Below are positions 43,334 through 52,384 of a stretch of 56,859 nucleotides of DNA, piece after piece; within the stretch, counting starts at the first letter, position 1; each line of letters starts with the position of its first letter. Origin of the DNA: JAVBLV01 sp031553195. GTDB taxonomy: Bacteria > Bacteroidota > Bacteroidia > Bacteroidales > P3. Made by a program: the position numbers and the translations under genes. The notes under the pieces are model-generated. The model was not told where the DNA came from, searched no databases, and worked only from the letters and a program-made list of their open reading frames with translations. The stretch is from contig JAVBLV010000013.1 of NCBI GenBank assembly GCA_031553195.1, positions 1 to 56,859 on the forward strand, read 5' to 3'.

Positions 43334-43437
43334 AACTAAAAGTCTGTAGAAATAAAAAATAAACAGATGAAAGAATAATTTTATCTATGATTTTTTTATA
43401 AGAATGTACGACCTTGCTGCCTCTGGATTTATGCTAC

Positions 43438-44187
43438 ATGCCTGTTATAAGAAAAATTCTATTCAGCTTAATAATAATCTTTTCTCTTGGGATAAAAGCT
43501 CAGGATACGAGTTATATTTTACCTGAAAAAAAGGCTACGTACTATCATAACAAATTTGAAAACAGAAGAACGGCCAGTGGAGAACGTTTCTCGCAAAGAA
43601 AATATACGGCGGCTCATAAATATATAGCATTAGGATCGATAGTAAAAGTAACAAATCGTATTAATAATAAAACAGTGCTTGTAAAGATAAATGATCGTTG
43701 TCCGAGGAAAGGAGTGATAGATTTATCATACATAGCTGCTAAGAGGTTAGGCATTATAGAATCAGGTCATGCGAATGTAACCGTAGAAGTCTTACCCGAT
43801 TATTTTTACAGTTTGTGGTTATGCCAAGACAGTCTTTTTGCTTCTATTGATAAATATAGTTCCCGTGATAGTCTCCAGAAAGTATACCAAGATTCTTTAA
43901 TTTTTTCACAAAAAAATAAATTGGATAATCAATTATTATGGACATATTATTTGCAAATAGATTCTGTTGAAACATTAGAAGAAGTTAGAGAGACATTTTC
44001 CAGTCTTCCCGAAAAATATAAAATATATGTTAAGGCAATACTTGTTAAGGGAAGAAGGACAACATATTACAAAGTAGTTATAGGCCCTTTTATGAATGAA
44101 GAATGGGTACAAAAAATAAAAGAAGAGTTGAATCCGCAATATGAAAAACTTATTATCGAAAAGAATATGCCGTCGAATAAAATGTAA
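43438..44187 (+). CDS. RlpA-family septal ring protein with a SPOR-like C-terminus
   Basis: A signal peptide covers residues 1-21 (GIKAQ). The double-psi beta-barrel domain contains ATYYHNKFENRRTASGERF, YTAAHKYIALGSIVKVTN and KINDRCPRKGVIDLSYIAAKRLG. The conserved His and Asp of RlpA-type lytic transglycosylases are present. The last 80 residues resemble a SPOR domain (YYKVVIGPF), which binds bare glycan strands at division sites. I start at the ATG at 43438. It precedes the por operon by about 180 bases but has no shared promoter evidence. Confidence 0.8.
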   Translation: MPVIRKILFSLIIIFSLGIKAQDTSYILPEKKATYYHNKFENRRTASGERFSQRKYTAAHKYIALGSIVKVTNRINNKTVLVKINDRCPRKGVIDLSYIAAKRLGIIESGHANVTVEVLPDYFYSLWLCQDSLFASIDKYSSRDSLQKVYQDSLIFSQKNKLDNQLLWTYYLQIDSVETLEEVRETFSSLPEKYKIYVKAILVKGRRTTYYKVVIGPFMNEEWVQKIKEELNPQYEKLIIEKNMPSNKM

Positions 44188-44220
44188 TGTATTTGAAAAG
44201 AATGTTATACGATATCTTTT

Positions 44221-44235
44221 TGATAAAGTTTATCA
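44221..44235. promoter_or_regulatory. Perfect palindrome upstream of the por operon, candidate operator
   Basis: TGATAAA-G-TTTATCA is a perfect 7-bp dyad around one central base. It lies 29-44 bases before the -7 box at 44265, where a regulator bound to it would overlap or sit next to the -33 region. No regulator gene is in the window. Confidence 0.5.
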
Positions 44236-44264
44236 GATTTTTCGCGATATAAAAAATATATTAT

Positions 44265-44272
44265 TATTTTTG
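44265..44272 (+). promoter_or_regulatory. -7 promoter element for the por operon
   Basis: TATTTTTG matches TAnnTTTG, 92 bases before the ATG of porP. No TTTG is found at the -33 position, which may mean an activator or alternative sigma factor is needed. Confidence 0.55.
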
Positions 44273-44364
44273 CATGTCATAATATGTTTTGGGGAAAGGC
44301 GCTGAGTTTTTGTAATTGGATTTATTTGTTTCTAGGTAAATAAAAGTATTTATAATATAACTGC

Positions 44365-45384
44365 ATGAAAATCACACTACAAAAGGTTGTATTTTTGATT
44401 ATTTCTATCGTTGGATTTTCGTGTATTGGATTTGCTCAGCAGGAGGCTCAGTTTACACAATACATGTTCAACAGGTTGTCATTCAATCCGGCCTATGCAG
44501 GAAGCTCCGGTTCTATATGTGCATCGGCTCTTTATCGTAACCAATGGATGGGACTAAAGTTAACCGACCCTTCTGGTCAGACTCCGGCTACGCCTCAAAA
44601 CTTTTTGTTTTCTATAGACGCTCCCGTTCCTTTTTTGCATGGGGGATTGGGAGGAACTGTTTTTACGGACAAAATAGGTTGGAATAAGTCTATTGTTGCA
44701 AAATTAGATTATGCTTTTCGTTTTTATTGGGGACCGGGAAATATGTCAATAGGTATTGAAGGAAGTTTTTTTAATTCAACCCTGGATTATGGGAAATTGA
44801 GAGGGAATAGTTCTTTGACCGGAAATCCGAATAATCCTATTTTAGATGCGTCATCAGATCCTTTATTGCAATCAAAAGGAGAAATGTCCGATTTTATGGT
44901 CGACCTGTCTGCAGGGTTATACTATCAGATACCTGGCGTTATGTATGCAGGTATATCTACAGTACGTGCTTTAGAAACAACAAGCGAAGAATTGCATTAT
45001 ACGAATAGACGGTATTATTATTTAACGGCAGGAACAGAACACCCCTTACCGGCAAATCCATCTATAAAAATTATGCCGTCATTGTTGTTTAGAACGGATC
45101 TTTTAAGCGGATTTCAATTTGATATATCAGGAATAGCCGAATATGAAAAATTATTCTGGGTGGGACTTTCATACCGTTTACAGGATGCTGTAGCTATTTT
45201 GGGCGGTTTATCATGGAACAATTTAAAAATAGGATTGTCTTACGATATTACCACATCAGGTCTTGGATATATGAAATCTGGGCGTAGCCATGGATCTTTG
45301 GAAATCTTTGCGAGATATTGCTTTAAAATTATTGTTCCGCCGAAACCGCCGACAATTTATGGTAATACGCGATACTTTTTATAG
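44365..45384 (+). CDS. porP: Type IX secretion system membrane protein, PorP/SprF family
   Basis: A signal peptide ends near residue 24 (GFAQQ) and is followed at once by EAQFTQYMFNRLSFNPAYAGS, the hallmark of PorP/SprF proteins. The rest is a beta-rich outer-membrane barrel. PorP proteins anchor T9SS components or specific cargo at the outer membrane. It is the first gene of the porP-K-L-M-N unit, in the same order as in Porphyromonas gingivalis, with porK starting 99 bases later. The length of 339 residues is normal. Confidence 0.92.
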   Translation: MKITLQKVVFLIISIVGFSCIGFAQQEAQFTQYMFNRLSFNPAYAGSSGSICASALYRNQWMGLKLTDPSGQTPATPQNFLFSIDAPVPFLHGGLGGTVFTDKIGWNKSIVAKLDYAFRFYWGPGNMSIGIEGSFFNSTLDYGKLRGNSSLTGNPNNPILDASSDPLLQSKGEMSDFMVDLSAGLYYQIPGVMYAGISTVRALETTSEELHYTNRRYYYLTAGTEHPLPANPSIKIMPSLLFRTDLLSGFQFDISGIAEYEKLFWVGLSYRLQDAVAILGGLSWNNLKIGLSYDITTSGLGYMKSGRSHGSLEIFARYCFKIIVPPKPPTIYGNTRYFL

Positions 45385-45483
45385 TTAGGAATGTAACTTT
45401 TTAGCTAGATTTGCGTAAATAAGAATAATGAAAATTCGAATGTAAAGGTAATCGTGATAAATTGAAATTATAAAAATTGAAAT

Positions 45484-46854
45484 ATGAAAAAAATTGCATT
45501 ATTATTAGCGTTAATCTCAATTATAGCTTGGGGTTGCTCTTCTGATAACGGAGAACTTGTAGGCGTAAAAGATCGTCCTGTGAATGAAGATTTGGATTTA
45601 CGGGGAATGAAATTTATTGAGCAAGGGAGTTATGTAATGGGAACGGGCGATCAAGATCAGCCGTATTCCTATAGTTTTCAACCTAAAACAGTGCAGGTTT
45701 CGGCATTTTTTATGGATGAAACTGAGATAAGAAATAATGAATATCGTCAATTCGTTTATTGGGTAAGAGATTCTATTGCCCATCGATTATTAGGGGAAGC
45801 TAACGACCAAAACGGACATCTTATTACCGAAGATGAATTCGGCGAACCGCTGGATAATCCTGTGATAGATTGGGATCAAGAAATAGATTGGAATACAACA
45901 GACGAAGAAGAAAGGGATGCTCTTCTTCCATTATATATCCCTGTGAATGAAAGATATCATGGTAAAAAAGAAATAGATTCCAGAAAATTAAATTATGAAT
46001 ATTATTGGATAGATTATACGGCAGCAGCGGCAAAAGAAAATGTAGCGAATGTTAACACCGAATATAGAGGAAGTGCGTATTCTAATCGCCCTAAAGGATT
46101 GCGCGACAGAAGTCAATTTATAAGAAAAGAAGTAATTAATATATATCCTGATACTTTGTGCTGGGTATTTGATTATGCATATTCTTATAATGAAGATCAA
46201 ACGCGAATGTATTTTGCTCATCCTGCCTATGATGATTATCCGGTAGTAGGGGTAAGTTGGAAACAGGCAAGAGCATTTTGCCATTGGCGTACGCAATTGT
46301 TAAATAATTATTTAGGTAGCAGGGGATATACTTTTATGAGCGATTTTCGTTTGCCTTTGGAATCAGAATGGGAATATGCCGCAAGAGGGGGGATTGCATT
46401 ATCTCCATACCCATGGGGAGGCCCTTATAACAAAAATGGGAGAACGTGTTTCTTAAGCAATCACAAACCAGGTAGAGGAAATTATTCCAGCGATGGCGGA
46501 AGTTATACATTAGTAGTTGCGCACTATGCTCCTAATGACTTCGGGTTATATGATATGGCAGGAAATGTCGCTGAATGGTGCGAAGATGCTTTTGAAAAGT
46601 CTACTTATACTTATGGGCATGATTTTAAACAAGCCAATATTTATAATGCAAAGGACGATGACAAGTCGGTTCTAAAGCTTAAAGTTATAAGAGGAGGTTC
46701 ATGGAAAGATGAGAAATTTTATACCCAAGTGCATGCTCGTACTTATGAATACCAAGATTCAGGAAAATCTTATATTGGATTTAGATGCGTTCAAGGCTAT
46801 AATGGCCGCAATAAAGGAGATAACTTGAAATCAGCCTCAAATGTTGCAGAATAG
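45484..46854 (+). CDS. porK: Type IX secretion system lipoprotein PorK/GldK
   Basis: The lipoprotein signal peptide ends at Cys18 (IIAWGC). The body has the formylglycine-generating-enzyme-like fold of PorK/GldK: GMKFIEQGSYVMGTGD, MDETEIRNNEYRQFVYW, GVSWKQARAFCHWR, RLPLESEWEYAARGG, DMAGNVAEWCEDAF and IRGGSWKD. The catalytic cysteines of true sulfatase-modifying enzymes are not conserved, and the role is structural. PorK forms a ring with PorN at the periplasmic face of the outer membrane. The length of 456 residues is normal. Confidence 0.95.
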   Translation: MKKIALLLALISIIAWGCSSDNGELVGVKDRPVNEDLDLRGMKFIEQGSYVMGTGDQDQPYSYSFQPKTVQVSAFFMDETEIRNNEYRQFVYWVRDSIAHRLLGEANDQNGHLITEDEFGEPLDNPVIDWDQEIDWNTTDEEERDALLPLYIPVNERYHGKKEIDSRKLNYEYYWIDYTAAAAKENVANVNTEYRGSAYSNRPKGLRDRSQFIRKEVINIYPDTLCWVFDYAYSYNEDQTRMYFAHPAYDDYPVVGVSWKQARAFCHWRTQLLNNYLGSRGYTFMSDFRLPLESEWEYAARGGIALSPYPWGGPYNKNGRTCFLSNHKPGRGNYSSDGGSYTLVVAHYAPNDFGLYDMAGNVAEWCEDAFEKSTYTYGHDFKQANIYNAKDDDKSVLKLKVIRGGSWKDEKFYTQVHARTYEYQDSGKSYIGFRCVQGYNGRNKGDNLKSASNVAE

Positions 46855-46906
46855 TAATTAGAAAAATAAAATAATAAATTTAAGAACAATAAAAAAACAG
46901 TGAGTT

Positions 46907-47800
46907 ATGGGTTTAAATAACATAGTAAGAAGCAAAGGTTATAAAAATTTCATGTCGAAGCTCTATGGGATTGGCGCGGCGGTTGTAATTTTGGGAGCTT
47001 TATTTAAAATCCTTCACCTTCCTTTGGCAAATCAAATGCTTATCGCAGGGATGGGAACAGAGGCAATCATCTTTTTCTTTTCAGCTTTCGAACCTTTGCA
47101 TGTAGAATATGATTGGAGTATTGTTTATCCTGAATTAGCAGGAATGGATCATGGAACAAAAGTTATTAAAAAAGAAAAAGCCCTAACAGGTACCGTAACT
47201 CAACAACTTGATAAAATGTTATCTGAGGCAAAAATTGGGCCTGACCTCATACAGAGTTTAGGTCGAGGGTTACAAAATCTTTCTGAATCGGCGTCCCAGT
47301 TGAGTGTTACAACCTCGGCGGCGGCGGCGACAGATAAATTTATTAATAATATAAATTCAGCTTCGGAGTCTGTTGTAGACTTAACGGCTGCTTACAGAAA
47401 AACGGCAGAATCGGTAAATAAAGATTTAAATTTATCCGAAGATTATTTGGCTAGCGTAAAAGATGCGACAAATGCAGTATCTAGTTTGGCCAGTATTTAC
47501 AAAGAAACTGCCTCTACGCTTTCTAGCGGGGAAACCTCATATACCCAGGAATTGAAAAAAATGGCAGGTAGCCTATCTTCAATTAATGCTTTATACGAAT
47601 TACAATTACAAAATTCTACATCTCAACTTGAATCTACAAAAGAAGTACAAGAACGAATTCAAACATTGGTAGCTAATTTTGCCGATTCAGCCGAGGGCGT
47701 TCTTAAATATAAGGAGCAAGTTGATGCACTTTCGAAAAAGGTAGCTGAGTTGAATAATGTGTACGGTAATATGTTGGCAGCAATGCAAACTCGTATCTAA
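46907..47800 (+). CDS. porL: Type IX secretion system inner-membrane motor protein PorL/GldL
   Basis: Two membrane segments lie at about residues 18-35 and 42-58 (YGIGAAVVILGALFKILHLP, then MLIAGMGTEAIIFFFSAFEP), with the conserved FKILHLP and a glutamate in the second segment that takes part in proton use. A long coiled-coil cytoplasmic region follows with repeats such as LNDLS/SSLASIYKETAS. PorL and PorM form the proton-driven motor of T9SS. The gene lies 52 bases after porK and 49 bases before porM. The length of 297 residues is typical. Confidence 0.95.
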   Translation: MGLNNIVRSKGYKNFMSKLYGIGAAVVILGALFKILHLPLANQMLIAGMGTEAIIFFFSAFEPLHVEYDWSIVYPELAGMDHGTKVIKKEKALTGTVTQQLDKMLSEAKIGPDLIQSLGRGLQNLSESASQLSVTTSAAAATDKFINNINSASESVVDLTAAYRKTAESVNKDLNLSEDYLASVKDATNAVSSLASIYKETASTLSSGETSYTQELKKMAGSLSSINALYELQLQNSTSQLESTKEVQERIQTLVANFADSAEGVLKYKEQVDALSKKVAELNNVYGNMLAAMQTRI

Positions 47801-47849
47801 AAAGTTTGAATAAGGTAAAAAAGGGTTTAATAAACGATAATAAAATAAT

Positions 47850-49436
47850 ATGGGTGCAACAAATTGTCCGGAAACTCCCAGACAGAGGATGATAGGTATG
47901 ATGTATCTTGTTTTAACGGCCATGTTGGCGTTAAACGTTTCAGTAGAGATCATCAATGCTTTTGTTACTGTGGGCGATAGTATGGAAGCTACAAATAAGA
48001 ACTTTTCCAAAAAAATAGAAAGTACATATATTCAGTTCCATCATGCTTATGAGGCTGATAAAGAAAAGGTAGGGGAGAAGTGGGCGGAAGCTCAGAAAGT
48101 ACGGTCCTTAACAAAGGAAATGATAGCATATATTGAGAATGTAAAAAGCGAACTTGTTGCAAGAACTGAAGATATTTCTAAAGATGAGGCTACAAAGTTA
48201 CTTGAAGAAAGCGGCGCTCAAGGGATTTCGAAAAAAGATAATTTTGATATCCCAACCAATTATTTCATTGGACAAAGTAATGACGGATCGGCGGGCGAAG
48301 CGAGGAAATTGAAAAATGAATTGGAGAAATACAGAAAGAGTTTGATAAATGTTGTTGGAGAAGGAGGAAAGCATTTAAAACTAGGATTGGAAACGGATGG
48401 TAAATATTATAATGCTGATGGGGAAGAGTTAAATTGGGAGATGAAACACTTTTATCATACGGTTTGTGTAGCGGATCTGGTAATTTTGAATAAATATAAA
48501 GCCGAGGTATTGAATGCAGAACTTGATGTGGTGAATTTCTTATATTCTTCTGTAAGCGCCGGAGATTTTAAATTTGACAATGTAAGAGCCCGCGTGGTTC
48601 CGAAATCTACTTACATTTTGCAGGGAGGGGCTTATGAAGCAGAGATATTTGTTGCGGCTTATGATTCTAAATCGAAATTGGAAGCTGAAATAGCAGGTCA
48701 TAAATATGTAGGCGATACGGGGGTTATTAATTATAAGAGTGTAGGCTCTGGCATAGGGCAGCAAAGGTATTCAGGTATGATTTATGTGAAAAAAGAAACA
48801 GGAACTGAAGCTTATCCATTTAGTGGAGATTATTTTGTGGCTCCCCCTGCAGTGGTTATTTCTCCCACTAATATGAATGTTTTTTATGTAGGAGTTGAGA
48901 ATCCGGTTGATATTGCTGTTCCGGGAGCCAGCGCAGAGAGTATAACTCCTCAGGTGCTTGGCGGGCAAGCTACCATTACAAAGGCTTCTGCTGGGAAATA
49001 TATAGTGACTGCAAGACAACCGGCGCTGGTGAAAATAGAAGTGTTTGCTGATTTTGCAGGGCAAAAAAGGTCGATGGGTGTGAAAGAGTATCGTTGTAAA
49101 AGAATTCCTCCTGCCCAGCCGATAGTGGGAAGGGTACAAGGAACAAACGGGTCTATTTCACGTGAAGAACTACTTGCCGCCGACCGGATTATGGTAAGAA
49201 TACCGGATTTTGAATTCCCAGTGAAGTTGACAGTAAAATCGTTCCAATTCAGAACTACAAGTCCGGAGGGAAAGGTGGTACGGTATGACAATGCGGGAGG
49301 AGGAACTTTTACCTCAGATATGAGGACTGCAATTCAATCCTTGAGAAGAGGTAATCGCGTGAACTTGGAAGATATTCTAATTCAAAAACCGGATGGTTCT
49401 ACGGAATCGTTATCAATGTCTTTGAAAATACAATAA
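47850..49436 (+). CDS. porM: Type IX secretion system motor protein PorM/GldM
   Basis: The N-terminus has CPETPRQRMIGMMYLVLTAMLALNVS, with a single membrane helix at about residues 15-35. A long periplasmic part of four successive domains follows, ending in the Ig-like D3-D4 segments (YVGVENPVDIAVPGAS, VVRYDNAGGG). PorM spans the periplasm as a dimer and links the inner-membrane motor with the PorK/PorN ring. The length of 528 residues is normal, and all hallmarks of the family are present. Confidence 0.95.
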   Translation: MGATNCPETPRQRMIGMMYLVLTAMLALNVSVEIINAFVTVGDSMEATNKNFSKKIESTYIQFHHAYEADKEKVGEKWAEAQKVRSLTKEMIAYIENVKSELVARTEDISKDEATKLLEESGAQGISKKDNFDIPTNYFIGQSNDGSAGEARKLKNELEKYRKSLINVVGEGGKHLKLGLETDGKYYNADGEELNWEMKHFYHTVCVADLVILNKYKAEVLNAELDVVNFLYSSVSAGDFKFDNVRARVVPKSTYILQGGAYEAEIFVAAYDSKSKLEAEIAGHKYVGDTGVINYKSVGSGIGQQRYSGMIYVKKETGTEAYPFSGDYFVAPPAVVISPTNMNVFYVGVENPVDIAVPGASAESITPQVLGGQATITKASAGKYIVTARQPALVKIEVFADFAGQKRSMGVKEYRCKRIPPAQPIVGRVQGTNGSISREELLAADRIMVRIPDFEFPVKLTVKSFQFRTTSPEGKVVRYDNAGGGTFTSDMRTAIQSLRRGNRVNLEDILIQKPDGSTESLSMSLKIQ

Positions 49437-49516
49437 CCCGTATAAAATACGGAGATAGAACGCTTTTATTTTAGGCGTATATTCTATTAGTGTGTAAAAA
49501 ATAAAAATTTCATACA

Positions 49517-50419
49517 ATGAAAAAGATAATTGTTTTTTTTGTGTTTGCAATCTGTATATCAGGAGGAGGTCTTTTTTTAAAAGCGCAAAATACAGTAGAT
49601 GCTCCTGAGGATAATCCAATTGATTTTTTGGGAGGAACACATACGAAAGATAGAAAACCTGTGATTTTGCCTCGCGTGAGAGAAGCCGATAAAGTATGGA
49701 CAAAACTTATCTGGAGAAGAATTGATCTTACGCAAAAATTTAATCAGTTTTTTTATTATCCTCTCGGCGCTGAGGGTCAGGAAGAGCAAAATGGTTTAGA
49801 GAGTTTGATTTCGATTATTTGGAAAGGAATTAAGGACGGAACTATAAGAGCATATACAAATGATCAATTTACAAAAGAATGGACGCCGGAGGAATTAATA
49901 GGACGATTTGAAAAGTCTAGGGTTGATACGACTTGGATAATGGATGAGGATTTAGGGTATGAGGTGCCGAAACCCATTAGTATTCAAGAAAAATTGGAAC
50001 TCTCCGACGTGAAAAAAATCGAATTGAAAGAAGTTTGGTATATTGATAAGCAATATGCCAAGCAATATGTTAGAATATTAGGATTTGCATTTACAAGGGA
50101 CGTTTATACGGTTGATAGAGAAACGGGAGAAAGAATGTATGACGGACCGGAAGATTTATTTTGGGTGAGATATGACGACGATCTTGCCGTTAGGCAGTTA
50201 TTGGTTACGAAAGAAGTTTATAATTCCAATAATGATGCCGATAGAAGAACTTTTGACGATATATTTTTGCAACGCTACTTCGAAAGTTATATCATAAAAG
50301 AGTCAAATGTACAAAACAGAGGAGTTGCAACCTATTTGACGGGCGATGATGCTTTGTGGGAATCGGAAAGGATAAAGAATGAATTGATGAATAAGGAAAT
50401 TGATATGTGGGAATATTAA
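49517..50419 (+). CDS. porN: Type IX secretion system ring protein PorN/GldN
   Basis: A signal peptide ends near residue 24 (LFLKAQ). The mature protein has the blocks READKVWTKLIWRRIDLTQKFNQFFYYPL and EVWYIDKQYAKQYVRILGFA that identify PorN/GldN. It forms the periplasmic ring with PorK. It is the last gene of the unit and is followed 20 bases later by a strong bidirectional terminator, so the operon ends here. The length of 300 residues is normal. Confidence 0.95.
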   Translation: MKKIIVFFVFAICISGGGLFLKAQNTVDAPEDNPIDFLGGTHTKDRKPVILPRVREADKVWTKLIWRRIDLTQKFNQFFYYPLGAEGQEEQNGLESLISIIWKGIKDGTIRAYTNDQFTKEWTPEELIGRFEKSRVDTTWIMDEDLGYEVPKPISIQEKLELSDVKKIELKEVWYIDKQYAKQYVRILGFAFTRDVYTVDRETGERMYDGPEDLFWVRYDDDLAVRQLLVTKEVYNSNNDADRRTFDDIFLQRYFESYIIKESNVQNRGVATYLTGDDALWESERIKNELMNKEIDMWEY

Positions 50420-50439
50420 TTCAAGGATAATTCAAAAAG

Positions 50440-50476
50440 GACGCTTGTAAAAAATTTCATCAAGCGTCTTTTTTTT
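50440..50476. terminator. Bidirectional terminator between porN and uup
   Basis: GACGCTTG (50440-50447) and CAAGCGTC (50461-50468) form a perfect 8-bp stem, flanked by A-run on the left and T8 on the right. It can stop the por operon and, on the other strand, the envC-uup unit. Confidence 0.8.
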
Positions 50477-50484
50477 GATTACCA

Positions 50485-52374
50485 TTATAAATCAATTAGA
50501 TCGGATAGTTCTATCCATTTTTCAGTTTTTTCATCAATTAATTGTATAATTTCCCCTAATTGTTCTGAACAGGTCTCAAGTTCTTCGTGCGATTGAAATG
50601 AATTTTCATTCAATAACGTGAGCAATGATGCCTTTTCTAATTCGAGATCGTCTATTTCATTAGTTAAATTCTCAAGTTCTTGTTTCTGCTTAAATGTAGG
50701 TTTATTGGATTTTGGTTTTTCTCTTTGTATCTTATCTTCTTCTTTCTTTTGCGAAAGGGGCTTTTTTTGTGAAAGTTGTTTTTGCTTTAAGTAATCGGTA
50801 TAATTGCTGTGATAATCTTTGATGAGACCATCCCCTTCGAATACAAACAAATGATCAACGATATGATCCATAAAACAACGGTCATGCGAAACAATCAATA
50901 GGCACCCTTTGTATGTTTGCAAAAAATTCTCTAAAGCCTCTAATGTATACAAATCCAAATCATTTGTCGGTTCGTCCAATATCAGAAAATTCGGATTGGG
51001 AATAAGAACTTTCAAAAGATTGAGTTTCCGTTTTTCTCCTCCGCTCAAGCTTCCGAAATGGGTATATTGTAGAGAATAATCAAATCCAAAATGGTTTAAA
51101 AACTGACTAGCTGATATTTCCGATCCGTCTTCCATACGAATAAGTTCGGCCTCTTTCTTAATAATATCAATAACCTTGATTTCTTCGGGTTCGTCTAGCC
51201 CTTCTTGCGTGTAGTATCCGAACTGAATTGTTTGCCCTCGATTGATTCTTCCGGCGTCTGGATTTAACAATCCCATAATCATATTCAGAAAGGACGATTT
51301 TCCAATTCCGTTTCTTCCTACAATACCAACTTTCTCGCCTCGTTTAAAAGTGTAAGAAAAGTCATTTATGATAATATGGTCTCCGAATTTTTTCGAAAGG
51401 TTATACATTTCTAGAATTTTCCCGCCAATGCGTTCCGTTTTAACAGAAAACTCTACTTTTTCGTTATCGACCCTTTTACGCGCTTTCTCTTCTAATGCGT
51501 AGAAAGCGTCTATCCGGGCTTTTGCTTTGGTTCCCCTCGCAGAAGGCATCCGTCTCATCCATTCTAATTCGCGACTATAGTTATTCTTTGTTTTTTCCAG
51601 TTCCTGTTGTTCAATGAATACTCGCTCCAGTTTTTTTTCAATAAAATAATTATAATTTCCCTTGTATTTGAAAATTGATTGATTGGAAAGCTCTATGATT
51701 TCGGAACAAACGTTATCTAAAAAATATCTGTCATGAGTTACAAGTAGCAACGCCAGATTTTGTTTTGAAAGGTATTCTTCCAACCATTCGATCATTGAAA
51801 TATCCAAATGATTTGTCGGCTCGTCCAATATTAACAAATCAGCGTCTTCGATTAATATTTTTGAAAGAGCGATTTTTTTTCGTTCCCCGCCGGATAGCTG
51901 GGATATTTTTTTGGAAACATCATTGATTTGTAGCCTGGAAAGAATTTCTTTAATCCGATTCTCATAATCCCAAGCATTCAAAGTGTCCATCTCTAAAATA
52001 CATTGATTCAGCAATTTTTGATTTTCGGATGTATTAGATTGTTGAATTTGGAATAATGCTGACTCGTACTCTTTAATAGTTTGTATAAATTTATTTTCAG
52101 AAGCAAATACATATTCCATTACCGATAGATCCTCCTTTAGACTTGGATTCTGAGAGAGGTAACCTATTTTAGCATGGTTTCTAAAGACAACTTTGCCTTC
52201 ATCGGGAAAATCATTCCCGGCTATAATTTCCAAAAGAGATGTTTTTCCTGCGCCGTTACGTGCAATCAAAGCTGTTTTTTGCCCCTTGGCAATGCCAAAA
52301 GAAATATCGCGAAACAAGATCTTTTCACCATATGATTTGGATACATTTTCAACGGTAAGGAGCGCTTCAGACAT
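50485..52374 (-). CDS. uup: ABC-F family ATPase, Uup-like
   Basis: Two ABC cassettes are fused. The first has ARNGAGKTS (Walker A, near 39), LSGGERKKIALSK and LLILDEPTNHLD; the second has GRNGIGKSS, LSGGEKRKLNLLK and FLILDEPTNDLD. There is no membrane segment. A linker with many charged residues joins them, and a coiled-coil C-terminal extension from about 540 marks the Uup subgroup. ABC-F proteins act on the ribosome or, for Uup, affect genome stability. It starts ten bases after the envC stop, so the two genes are one transcription unit. Confidence 0.9.
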   Translation of the reverse strand: MSEALLTVENVSKSYGEKILFRDISFGIAKGQKTALIARNGAGKTSLLEIIAGNDFPDEGKVVFRNHAKIGYLSQNPSLKEDLSVMEYVFASENKFIQTIKEYESALFQIQQSNTSENQKLLNQCILEMDTLNAWDYENRIKEILSRLQINDVSKKISQLSGGERKKIALSKILIEDADLLILDEPTNHLDISMIEWLEEYLSKQNLALLLVTHDRYFLDNVCSEIIELSNQSIFKYKGNYNYFIEKKLERVFIEQQELEKTKNNYSRELEWMRRMPSARGTKAKARIDAFYALEEKARKRVDNEKVEFSVKTERIGGKILEMYNLSKKFGDHIIINDFSYTFKRGEKVGIVGRNGIGKSSFLNMIMGLLNPDAGRINRGQTIQFGYYTQEGLDEPEEIKVIDIIKKEAELIRMEDGSEISASQFLNHFGFDYSLQYTHFGSLSGGEKRKLNLLKVLIPNPNFLILDEPTNDLDLYTLEALENFLQTYKGCLLIVSHDRCFMDHIVDHLFVFEGDGLIKDYHSNYTDYLKQKQLSQKKPLSQKKEEDKIQREKPKSNKPTFKQKQELENLTNEIDDLELEKASLLTLLNENSFQSHEELETCSEQLGEIIQLIDEKTEKWIELSDLIDL

Positions 52375-52384
52375 AAGTACCTCT

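Noticed and set aside
44365..50419. Treating the por operon as novel
   Set aside because: Gene order P-K-L-M-N and all domain features match the known T9SS core; only the upstream dyad is unusual.
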